Positions 20,831 to 30,132 of a DNA stretch of 64,000 nt are shown in pieces (position 1 is the stretch's first letter; each line of letters starts with the position of its first letter). A program made the translations under genes and the position numbers. Origin of the DNA: Takakia lepidozioides. Lineage: Eukaryota; Streptophyta; Takakiopsida; Takakiales; Takakiaceae. The notes under the pieces were generated by a model. That model ran no database searches. It was given only the letters and a program-made list of their open reading frames with translations, and was not told where the DNA came from. The stretch covers positions 60,140,001-60,204,000 of the forward strand of contig CM060733.1 of NCBI GenBank assembly GCA_030704615.1, given 5' to 3'.

Positions 20831-22400
20831 CCACGCCCTTGCTGTGCATATCCTGCAATCATCGCACTCCACGACAACACATCTCGTTCAGCCATACTGT
20901 CGAACACTCCCTTCATACATGTCCATGAGGGTATTGTTCAGAATGACATTTGATACAATTGCAGATCTGACAATGTCGCCATGGACCTCTTTGCCCTTTT
21001 CCAGAGCTGACAGGCTTGCACACGCATTGCAAATGCACACAAACGTGATGTGGTCGGCTTCACCCCTTCCCCCATCATTTGATCATAGGTCTCCAAAGCC
21101 TCCATACCACGTCCCTGTTGTGCATACCCTGCAAGCATCACACTCCATGACACCACATCTCGTTCAGCCATGGAAACTCCCTTCGCATCCTTAATGCACC
21201 CACATTTGGCATACATGTCCACCAAGGGAGTGTTCAGAATGACATCTGGTACAATTCTAGCTTTGACAATGTCACCATGGACCTCTTTCCCTTTTCCAGA
21301 GCTCCCAGGCTTGCACACACATTGCATCTTGCCAACATTATATTCCACGTGATCAAAGATCGTTGATGCATTTTGTTGAACACTTGGTGAGCGTCAATGA
21401 TGCTCCCACACAAAACATACATGTTGACAAGGGTGTTGAGCATAAAACATTTGACGTGAATCCACTTTGGATAATGTGAGTATGCACCTGTTTTCCAGCT
21501 TCCAGACCTTCCATCTTGATGCACTTAAGCAAGAGACAGACATACATATCTAAATATGGTGAAATGCCTTGTGATGTGGTTAGGCTTTACCCCTTCCCCC
21601 ATCATTTGCTCATAGGTCTCCAAAGCCTCCATCCCGTGCCCCTGTTGTGCAGCGTCACGTTCCACGACACCATATCTCGTTCAGCCAGAGTGTTGAAAAC
21701 TCCCCTCACATCCTTAACGCACCCACATTTGGCAAACATGTCCACAAGGGCAGTGTTCAAGATGACATCTGGTACAATTCCAGCTTGCTCCTAGGCTTGC
21801 ACACGCATTGCAAACACAAACAAATGTGATGTGGTTGGGCTTCATCGCTTCGCACATCATTTGCTCATATGTCTCCAAAACATTCCTACCACACCTATGC
21901 TTGGTAAATCCTTTCAACATAATATTCCACGTGATCAAAGATCATTGAGGCATTCTGTTGAACACTTGGCGAGCAACCCCGATGTTCCGACACTTAACAT
22001 ACAAGTTGACAAGGGTGTTGAGTAGAAAAATATTTGGCGTGAATCCACTTTGGATAATGTGAGTGTGCACCTGCTTTGCAACTTGGAGACCTTCTATCTT
22101 GATGCACTTAAGCAAGAGACAGAAATACATATCTGAATCTGCTGAACTACCTCCTTGGAGTAGAGTCTGTAGAGCCTCCGTCAGGCTGTCGCACAAAGTA
22201 TCTTCACATGCCCAGAAGTGCCAGAAGAGGCATTGTGGACTCCCTTTCTTGATCCTCTTTCAGAAGCTGTGGTCATGGTTGAGGTGCCTGATTTTATCAA
22301 CTGTGCCGCTGCAGCTGCTGCCTTTAGTTGACCATCTACCCATGCAAGTTTCTTATAGCTACTGACCCCCACATGGAATCAAGGTAATATGGAGCTTGAA
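20831..22400 (-). pseudogene. Rearranged PPR gene, N-terminus and PPR repeats
   Basis: Read on the minus strand from 22372: an Ala-rich N-terminal segment (KKLAWVDGQLKAAAAAAQLI), a frameshift, CDSLTEALQTLLQ, then PPR motifs such as YFCLLLKCIKIEGLQVAKQV, LVNLYVKCRNIGVARQVFNR and ITWNIMLKGFTKHRCGRNVL. Further motifs follow at 21938-21714, 21547-21353 (CLLLKCIKMEGLEAGKQVH, a second copy of the first motif) and 21348-20938 (VDMYAKCGCIKDAK, VSWSVMLAGYAQQGRGMEAL). Frames change at least four times and motifs are repeated, so this is decayed sequence from a P-L-S class plant PPR gene, expanded by internal duplication. Confidence 0.82.
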
Positions 22401-22559
22401 GTCCAACCCTCTTGGATGAATCTGGACCCACACTCTATCCATGCTCATTCAGGGAAAAACAGGGAAAAACTCTGAGAACAGGGGAAAACAGGTTGAAATG
22501 TGATGAAGAAGGTACCTTCATTAGCAGCGCTTTGTTCTAACCAATTCACTGCTGCCACT

Positions 22560-23400
22560 GCTGTTTCCAGTTGACCATCTACCCACGCAGCTTTCTTGTA
22601 GCTATTGATCCGCAAGGAATCAGAAGTATTCTTGTGTTTAAAATCCGACCTCTAGGATGAATGTCTTCCACTTCACCACATCGTTCAGCCATAGTGTTGA
22701 ACACTCTCTCCGCATCCTCAATGCTCCTACAATAGCATACATGTCCACAAGGGTATTGTTCAGAATCACATATGGTACAATTCCAGCTTTGGTGATGCAA
22801 CCATGCACCTCTTTGCCCTTTTCCAGGGCTGCAGGCTTGCACACGCACTGCAAACGCACACAAACATGATGTGGTCGAGCTTCACCCCTTCCCCCATCAT
22901 CCGCTTTCAGGTCTACAAAGCCCCATCCCGCGCTCCTGCTCTGCACACCCTGCAAGCATCGTGTTCCATGACACCACATCTCATTCAGCCATAGTGTTGA
23001 ACACTCCCTTGGCATCCTCAATGCTCCCACATTTGGCATACATGGCCACCAGAGTAATGTTCAGGATGACATCTGGTACAAATTGCAGATTTGATGATGT
23101 CACCAGGGATCTCTTTGCCCTTTTCCAGGGCTGCCATACGCACTGCAAATGCACACAAACGTTATGTCGGCGGCCTTCACCCCTTCCCCCATCATTTGCT
23201 CAAAGGTTGGAGCCTCCATCCCGCACCCCTGTTGTGCATACCCTGCAAGCATCACACTCCACAACACACATCTCGTTCAGCCATAGAGTTGAACACTGAT
23301 CCCTTGGCATCCTCGATGCACCCATATTTGGCATACATGTCCACCAGGGCAGGGGCAGTGTTCAGAATGACATCTGGTAATCTAATAGGCATTCACATTT
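22560..23400 (-). pseudogene. Additional duplicated PPR fragments
   Basis: The minus strand shows FVCVRLQCVCKPAALEKGKE and VHGCITKAGIVPYVILNNTL with VDMYA, then a partly duplicated unit with the same order up to 23400. A second copy of the N-terminal segment is at about 22560-22640 and a third at about 23690-23760. GAAGAAGGTGCC-type blocks at about 22508, 23625 and 24168 mark repeated upstream sequence. Frames are broken throughout. The cluster looks like repeated partial duplication of one source gene. Confidence 0.75.
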
Positions 23401-23766
23401 TTGCATCGATCGTCCCACCATTGTCTGGGGTCAGAAAAATATTCATTCCACTGCTTCTCCTCGTCTCTGTTACCTGTTTCTGGATACTTTCCTGTTGTCA
23501 CATTGGCAGTATCATGTCAAAGTCATTCCAACCTATCCTAGATTCACTCAACCAGCTAACTTGCAGAATTCAACATGAAAATTTAGGGCTGATTCTGATA
23601 AGAGGGGAAACAGGGTGAAATGTGTTGAAGAAGGTGCCTTCATCAGCACTGCCTCATTTTATCAATTGTGCCGCTGCTGCTGTGGCTTCATGTTGATTAT
23701 CTACCCATGCAGGTTTCTTGTATCTACCCTCCATAGGGAATCGTAGGTAATCTGGAGCTTGAAATA

Positions 23767-24365
23767 TGGAGCTTGTCCTTGACTTTGTGTCATGACCTAT
23801 GGAGGATTTGACCGACCATCAACCCAAAATGACCTCTTGTGTGTGCTGATTGTGTCTTGTAGTCAGATAATGTCGGATTGGTCTGTGAGAACCACCACGG
23901 TGCAACTAAGCAGGTAGAGAAACACGGTCTGCTAAGACAAAGCTGACTCTCCCAAGAACCTTGTAAACATCAAGAAGAATACCAAATCAGGGTACTAACA
24001 GGAGGCAAGAGCCCGCATTTGCAGGATGGACAAACTTCTTCACATCGTACCTTAAGAAAACGCCACACCTTGCGATTGCAGTTGTCCCATCATCGTGAAG
24101 GATTTGCTCCGTGCTGCAAATTCAAGGCCGAGTCTGATGAGAGGGAAAAACAGGCTGAAATAGGTCGAAGAAGAAGGTGCCCTCACCATATTGTCCTTGA
24201 CATTGTGTCATGACCCATGGAGGATTTGACCTCCCAAAAAGACCTCTTTTCTGTGTGCTGTTGGTGTTTGTACTCAAGTAATGTCAGGTTGAGAACCACC
24301 ATGGTGCAGCTGAGCAGACAAAGATTGAAATGACGTGCTAAGACCAAGTTGATTATCCCAAGAAT
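23767..24365. repeat. Direct repeat inside the PPR-carrying transposon
   Basis: The segment at 23767-23960 (GTCATGACCTATGGAGGATT, then GACCTCTTGTGTGTGCTG, then GAGAACCACCACGGTGCA) recurs at 24187-24360 with about 80 percent similarity by eye. The offset is roughly 420 bp. This belongs to the same duplication history as the PPR pieces. Confidence 0.7.
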
Positions 24366-24425
24366 GCGGGAGATGAGGGGAGGGGAGAGGAGAGGCGAGG
24401 AGAGGAGGGGAGGAAGAAGAGAGCC
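24364..24425 (+). repeat. Purine-rich tract (G/A)
   Basis: About 60 bases almost purely G and A, built of GAGGGGAG, GAGAGGAG and GAGGAAGAAG units. This could form triplex or G-rich structures. It also creates artificial open frames on both strands. Confidence 0.8.
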
Positions 24426-24697
24426 CGCGGGAGGGAATGGGAGAAAGATCGCGGGAAAAAAGAAAGAAAAAAGAAACAAAACGAATGATCCCGCGGTGTA
24501 TCACGACCTAAATAACGTCCTTACCACTAGACTATCCCTTAAAACTTAACAACCCCCTCTTGTAATATTATATTTAAGGTGTTTTAAACCCCCCCTATGT
24601 ATGTGTAATGTTGTACATGGGGGGGTTAATATACCCCCTCCTGTGCACGCACGTGGCTGGTACATACTGGCTAGAGTGCACCCCCCAGGGAGTTTCT

Positions 24698-24870
24698 GTA
24701 CTACCTCCACCGATTGAAGTCAATCAGGAAATTTGACGAAGTCCTAGATTCTCGCATCAAGTATAAACGTATTTCGTACATTGGGAAATGCTACGGACGT
24801 GAGAACCTTCATCCAACCTCGCCAATGCATCTGACAAAATCCAAGAGTTTCATCAACGATATCCAGGTAA
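24698..24870 (+). pseudogene. Chromodomain of the outer chromovirus
   Basis: Starts in frame with the integrase half at 19816 (VLPPPIEVNQE), shifts one frame to DEVLDSRIKYKRISYI, then another to EPSSNLANASDKIQEFHQRY. This matches the order of a chromovirus chromodomain, in which the strand with VLDSR, the WKGY region and the final helix follow one another. The WKGY core is degraded. Intact versions direct integration toward modified chromatin. At least two frameshifts make this copy non-functional. Confidence 0.78.
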
Positions 24871-25496
24871 GCCCCGAGCTATACGTCAATAAGACGTCAC
24901 AACGATGATGTCAACCAAGTTAACTTCAAGGTGAAGACTTCACATTCAGTGTATCTGATACACGCTAAGGAGGGAGGAGCAACACACATCAGTATATATA
25001 GCTACACTTCTAGCACTCTTGCATCTTGTATTGGCAGCATGAAGTCACATGAAGTGGATACATTGGAGCTGTCGCTTACTCAACTACCAGACCAGCCATT
25101 CCGACTCTCACAACCTTCAACATCACGTCGACGCCCTCGAGACGATGGGCCACTGAGGCGTCGTGTACTTCCTCGTTTGGACCCCGTACGATGGCAAGTA
25201 GAGCGTACTCGAAGTCTGATAATCCTATTGGAGGTTGAGGCTTCGAACCCAAAGGGCAACGAAATCAGGTTTGAAGGCAGTTTTGAAAATCAGAATGCTC
25301 AAATCACTACGTTGGTCCCAAGTTCAAGGTGTTGGATACTATCGATGGTTGCATGGACCTATAAATCGTTTGAGTCAAGAACGATGAGCCGAATACTTGG
25401 CAAATACCATTCGCCGAATTTTGGATTTTCTCCAACTCTAAGCAAGTCTAAGATTTTACCGCTCCTCGAGGAACTCGGCGCTAGAGGAGGGGGTGA
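24871..25496 (+). other. Outer chromovirus 3' region and polypurine tract
   Basis: A frame open from 24931 through the LTR start has no recognised domain and probably contains the decayed tail of pol plus untranslated sequence. The stretch ends with GAGGAGGGGGTGA (about 25484-25496), the expected polypurine tract, immediately before the 3' LTR. Confidence 0.6.
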
Positions 25497-26132
25497 TGTT
25501 ATGAACACAGAACAGAGGAACTTACCAGGAGTAAATACCAGAAGTTACCAAGTTACGATGTTACCAAAAGTCACCATGATTTATCATAAGTTACCATAAG
25601 TTACCATAAGTTACCAAGTTACTGGGAGTTTATCAAATTACCGAGAGTAACTTGGGAAACTGTTCAGGAACCTTCATTTGGAGGAAACTTCTCCATCAAG
25701 ATATCTCCTTTGTTTAATGAAACTTCTCCGCGAAGAAACCTTTGTTAAAAGAAACTTCTCCATCAAGAAACCTCCATTGGGGAAGCTTCTTAAAGAACTT
25801 CCTAGTAGCTAGTATGTATAGGAGGCGAGACTGGACACTCCTTAGTCTCGCCAACACAAGTTCAAGCTACTTTTGTTTCCAGTCCCAGTACTCCAGTTCA
25901 GCTTCCAGTACTCTAGCCCAGTTTCCAGTATATGACACTCTAGTCCAGTTTTCAGCATTCCAGTATTCAAGTCGAATTCCAGTATCTTGTACTCTTGCCC
26001 ATTGTTATAAAAATCATCTTTATTCTTGTTTACCCATCATGCATTTGACCACGCCGACGTTGACTTCTTGTCTAGTCTTGTACTTCTAGTCTGATCTCTT
26101 GTTTGTGTTCAGTCATGTTCTCGTCTTTGACA
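25497..26132 (+). repeat. 3' LTR of the outer chromovirus
   Basis: Starts TGTTATGAACACAG and ends CTTTGACA. It matches the 5' LTR throughout, including the TTACCA-rich block, the CTTCTCCATCAAGA blocks and the TCCAGT-rich block. It lacks one CTCTAGTCCAG unit. ATGCC follows as the presumed target duplication. Visible divergence from the 5' copy implies an old insertion. Confidence 0.88.
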
Positions 26133-26850
26133 ATGCCTTTGAAGATGGTGGATTCTTTGTTGTCTTGAATGCAATATGTAGCATAGGTCGGCAGTTTAGA
26201 GTCCTACCTATTCATTGAAGCCATGGGGTCTTCTTACATAATGGGGTCTAATTTCATCATATTGGATATGTTTATTTCCACGGATCTAGGTCCAACGGGA
26301 ATAGGTACCATTTCTTTGACTGCTCGTCCTCTGGCATTTGCTGACGTGACATCCGCTCATGCTGACTTGGAGTGAGCGGGGGCTCACGCCACCTCACAAT
26401 ACGTCAGCCTGCGCTCACGCCATGTCAGCCCCGTGTGAACGTGGGTTCACCGCTCACGCCGTAGCGTCGCTCGTTTAATGCCTAGAAGTTACGACGAAGT
26501 GTCCCCAAGAGTCGAAACAGAGTAGTGAAAGAATGATAAAAAAACCCTAAGATCTGAGGAGTGATAGTGAAAGGAACGGAAAACTAAGAGAGGTGTAACT
26601 AGAGAAGGAAGGGGAGTTAAGTAGAGGTAGCTTCTAGATGTAATAAATCAATTTAGCTTTCGTTGCCAGTTTGATGTGCTTCCAATTTACATCTGAAGTG
26701 TCAGATTCCAGTGATGCCGAAGAGGATCCTCCGATGCTGCCAGATGAGCGGAATATTGTTGGGCTAGATACAAGTGTTAAGCTTTGTCGATGTCTAGTGC
26801 ACACAATTTAGACGACCTTTCTTAGCATCAACTGTAATGTCAAAGAATAC
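26133..26850. other. No gene recognised
   Basis: No coding region is supported. A CACGCC-rich patch at 26350-26470 (GCTCACGCCACCTCAC, GCTCACGCCATGTCAG, GCTCACGCC) is a short degenerate repeat. Confidence 0.45.
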
Positions 26851-28030
26851 CTAGGTAAGCAGGGCTGTTGCCGAGGTATTTGCATCATCCAGAGCCCAGC
26901 TGCACAACGAGCTTTTCAGATGTGCCAAAGAGTAGCCCCTTTCACAACTACTAGCTTTGGATTTCGAGGCAGGGTTGTAGTTGAGAAGAATGGGCACTTG
27001 CTGAATAGGCATGAGTGTCCACAGTTGGTACAAGGTCATCTAGACCAAAGGCCAAATTGAGTGCGGAACTATGTAGAAGAGTAGACAATGTTCAAGGCTT
27101 TCAATAGTTCCCACTGAGCAGTAAATTTTGTAGAGAATTGCTTGTTGCAAAAAGCTAAGAAATATGCCAACTTTAAGAACTCTGTTAGCAATCTGCCAAA
27201 GGAAGGTGCTGAGCTTTGCTGATTTAGTTTTGTCCCATAATATGTCTTTCCAAATACATTTCCAATTTTCACCTTGGAAGTGAACATGGCCCCACTTATC
27301 ATCCCACTTTTGGAGTAGGGGCCTGGCGAGCTCTGTAGGCCTTCTTGGCAGTGAAAGCGAAGAAGGGTTCTAAGTTCTTCTTCGCAAGTTTAGGAGTCCA
27401 CAAAAGGTGCAAATAACTTGAATTTTATTTTTGGATCTTGCTCCTCCCATTGTGCTCCTTGGGGCCAATTATTGAGCCTTAACTGGCTTCTTCTAGTTCC
27501 CATTCCCTTCTTGGACACAATTTTGGTCAACATATCCCTTGCTCTGACAGATATCTTCCTATACTCTCTACTCTCAAATCTAAACTTGCTTTCTGGAGCT
27601 CATCTATGGTAAAGGAAAAAATGTGGACGCGTTGCCGAAGCAAGCGTAACTTATGGTGTCACTTCACCTAGAAGGGCTACTGCCTTCCGGTAGAAAGGTG
27701 GACACCTTTATAACAACCAAGAGGGTGGTTTGAACCCACCTCATCTATGGTATATATATCCTTGGGAAGGCCCCGCCCTTATTCTCAGTAAGGCGCTTTT
27801 GGTATCGGTTTGGTTTTTTGCCACGGTTGGCCACTTGACATTTTTTATCCGAGAACTTAAAGCCCTCATGAGGAATTTCTTATGGGGGTCCAACCCAACG
27901 ATCCCCCGTAAAAGAGCAGTGGTGGCTTCGAAACAACTTTGCCAAAAGAAGTCCAATGGTGGTCTAGGACTCTTGGACCCTGAGGCTCAGATCAAGGCCG
28001 CAAAAATCATATGCCAAAACTCTGCCTGAT
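26850..28030 (-). mobile_element. LINE fragment with inverted 5' part (twin priming)
   Basis: The minus strand from 27610 to 26850 encodes the end of a LINE ORF2: FFAFTAKKAYRA-like, then LWDKTKSAKLSTFLWQIANR in the zf-RVT region, closely matching the LINE at 56965. The plus strand at 27730-28029 encodes LMRNFLWGSNPTIPRKRAVV and SNGGLGLLDPEAQIKAAK, which is the part of ORF2 that lies upstream of zf-RVT. The two parts meet head to head, the pattern left by twin priming. Both are short and frameshifted. Confidence 0.78.
27612..27739 (-). mobile_element. SINE-like insertion with 13-bp target duplication
   Basis: The 13-bp direct repeat CTCATCTATGGTA occurs at 27599-27611 and 27740-27752 and brackets about 128 bases. 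On the minus strand the insert starts with GTGGGTTCAAACCACC, a good RNA polymerase III B box, and ends in a T-rich/A-rich tail next to the left duplication. No clear A box is left, so it is probably 5'-truncated. It sits between the two LINE halves. Confidence 0.7.
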
Positions 28031-30132
28031 TTGTTTTGGGTAGGTGCTGGCCTCTTAACTGTAACTTGAGAGGCCATGTGGTGTAACAGTTATTTTTAAT
28101 TGATTGCTATTGCTTAACGAAAATACAATGGGATACTAGTAATGTAGTTGCTAGGCGATGGCCAGATCCCTACGAATGAAAATTGGATTTGATTCGCTCC
28201 TTGGCTCCCATCTTGAAAAAGATTGAAGTCATGAGGAGTGTTCTACCGTCTAACATATAATGTAGTAAAGAAATATACATATCCACTGTTACACCTATAT
28301 GTTATATAAGGAAGATGCTTTACTACAAATTAATTTTCTTAAAAAACAATTACTTTTAATTTTAAAGGTCAATTCGTTTTCTTGTTCCCTTTTTCTTTTT
28401 TTGGCAACTTTAGACAACAGCCAAAATGTGGGACCAAGTACTTTAGAGAGGGCTGTGTTATGTCCCCTTCACGGGTCACCTGGGTGACAGAAAGCACAGA
28501 GTTTGGATGAAAAACGGACCATCCATCTGTTTATCTATATCATTGACCTCAAATTCCCAGATATTTTCAAGAAATAGCCATTTTTCGAAGTTATTTTCTT
28601 TTGCATATAACACGTGGTTCCAAGATTCACTGGTCAATGATTGACTAAATTTTTTTCTTTTTAATCCTATTTTGTTCTTGAAAAGGCGAAAAAAAGCACC
28701 GTTATTATCATTGCCGTGACACGTGTAAGTCATATAAATTTCCAAGTTTTAAGAGATACGTATACAGACAATTGGATGAATGTTGGGGATGGATGAAGAC
28801 ACGTAAAATAGGACGTGCGGGCCCAAGTGCATGAAGCGCAAAGGGAGAGAGATGAGCTTGTTTGTTGGCTGCGTGTTCGTGTCTCTTCTCAAACAAAGGT
28901 GGAAGCGTTTGTCAATGGGGACCACCGCCACGACAAGTCTTTTCTCTCTTGTTTTGTGCTCTTTCAAAGTCCTGCAGCACACGCGTCTTGTGGGGCCTAC
29001 TTGCTTTCCTCGGTTTTCATCTCCATCTCTCCTTTCCAAGCACCATCCACCTTCCCCCGCCCATCCCTCTCTCATCTCTCTGTCATCTCTCTCTCTCTCT
29101 CTCTCTCTTCATGTTTTTGTGTCTTTTCCCTTTGGGAGGTGTGCAAAGATGAGTTTTTTTGGTTTGTCGTCCTCCGTCGTCCGATAAATGGATTGTAGAG
29201 CTCTCGTGGTTTGATCTTCTCGATCATACAGTTTATAGATCTCTCCAGTAGGCTTCAATTGGGTCTCAATTAGTCTCAACTCTTGTCTCTTGTACCTTTA
29301 CCTTTCATTGAGTTCGGGTTTGTTATTCTGTCCACGTTCAGTCTTCCCCCGAGGCCGATCTGCTTACCTGTCATTGAACTAGATAATTATATATTTATGA
29401 CGAGAAGATAGAATGTGCGTGCACAACCTTCATGCAGACCTACAAGTGCGCCTTCACAAGCCCTGCACATGAGAAACTGTTAGATGCACAGCACATATGA
29501 GATTCAGCAGCTATAAATCGAGCTTTTGGAGGTCACAGAAGGCCAGAGAGTCCTTTACAACATTCGGCCTATAGTCATGTCCACTGAGGACCTCTGCTAT
29601 TCTCTGGGCGCAGCCTATTATTTTTGTCCATAGTGCCGGCGAACCCAATTTTACATTGATGATCTAGCTTGAACGTTTATAAGCCAGGTGTATATATACA
29701 AACATTCTTTACTGGTTCCATAGGCAGGATGGTTTAATTGGAAGGACCCTGCAAGGTCGGTCTATCGATACTCGAAGTGCGCCTCAATTGAAGGGAGTCT
29801 GGTGAAGTTGATCGTGGAAAACCTCTCTGTCCAGAATCACTTGCGATCCAATTTCAAGTGTTGAGCCAGAATCTCAACGGAATCTGCTGCCGGCTCATGC
29901 TCACTCACAACCTTGATACACTAGCTCATGGCTGGCTCTGCTGGCATCGATTTTTGATATATATTTCTGTACAGAGTACTGGAACTGAACTTTCATGTTC
30001 ATTGAAAGAGTGACGATCCTCGAGGAAAGCGACAGATGGGCTGAGGCTAGACTCAGACGTTCTCGCCAGCTTTCTTTCTTTCTCTAAAGTTATCTCTCTC
30101 AGAGTCCCAATCTCTAGTCAGACCCATTGAAA
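28031..30132. other. Intergenic region upstream of the ATL gene
   Basis: No ORF is supported; three overlapping frames at 28815-29198 arise from a pyrimidine-rich, stop-poor tract. A (TC)12 run lies at 29086-29109. TATAAAT at about 29512 and the CTTTCTTTCTTTCTC tract just before the start codon at 30133 are candidate promoter or 5' leader elements. The transcription start cannot be fixed from sequence. Confidence 0.5.

Larger units (their letters stand above)
19817..24689. mobile_element. DNA transposon (hAT-like) carrying PPR gene fragments
   Basis: The left terminus is CCTAGGGGTGCACTCT and the right terminus is AGAGTGCACCCCCCAGG, an inverted repeat of 16-17 bp with one gap and one mismatch. 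A perfect 8-bp duplication GAGTTTCT flanks it (19809-19816 and 24690-24697). Removing element plus one duplication restores an open integrase-chromodomain frame across the site. An 8-bp duplication fits hAT; the termini do not prove the superfamily. Subterminal regions share CCCCCT(C/G)TGTA-like motifs (19875-20000 and 24550-24650). No transposase was found. The cargo is duplicated, frameshifted pieces of a PPR-DYW gene, so this is a Pack-type element. Confidence 0.82.
3906..26132 (+). mobile_element. Ty3/gypsy chromovirus (Tcn1-like), opened by nested insertions
   Basis: Two related LTRs (3906-4550 and 25497-26132) flank gag and protease at 4589-6061, integrase at about 18940-19816, chromodomain at 24698-24870, and a polypurine tract GAGGAGGGGGTGA directly before the 3' LTR. 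The flanks ATGTC (3901-3905) and ATGCC (26133-26137) look like a 5-bp target duplication with one change. The chromodomain after integrase places it among chromoviruses. The gag style and seed-free-plant context suggest the Tcn1 clade (inference). Reverse transcriptase and RNase H of this element are missing: the sequence jumps from protease to integrase across the material at 6062-18937. Confidence 0.85.

Noticed and set aside
20566-21352. Plus-strand frames of 60-190 codons across the PPR cluster
   Set aside because: Antisense of PPR repeats; similar antisense peptides recur with each PPR copy (for example HPHLAYMSTK, HALQTHTN).
24485-24545. tRNA gene on the minus strand (GGATAGTCTAGTGGTAAGG resembles an Asp/Glu tRNA D arm)
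   Set aside because: The T arm has no GGTTCGA sequence and no acceptor pairing is visible; at best a SINE head.
24931-25599. 222-codon plus-strand frame as a host gene
   Set aside because: It runs across the polypurine tract into the LTR of the chromovirus and has no domain; treated as element sequence.
28815-29198. Three overlapping plus-strand frames upstream of the ATL gene
   Set aside because: The region is CT-rich with few stop codons; the peptides are Ser/Leu/Phe-rich with no motif. More likely promoter or leader.
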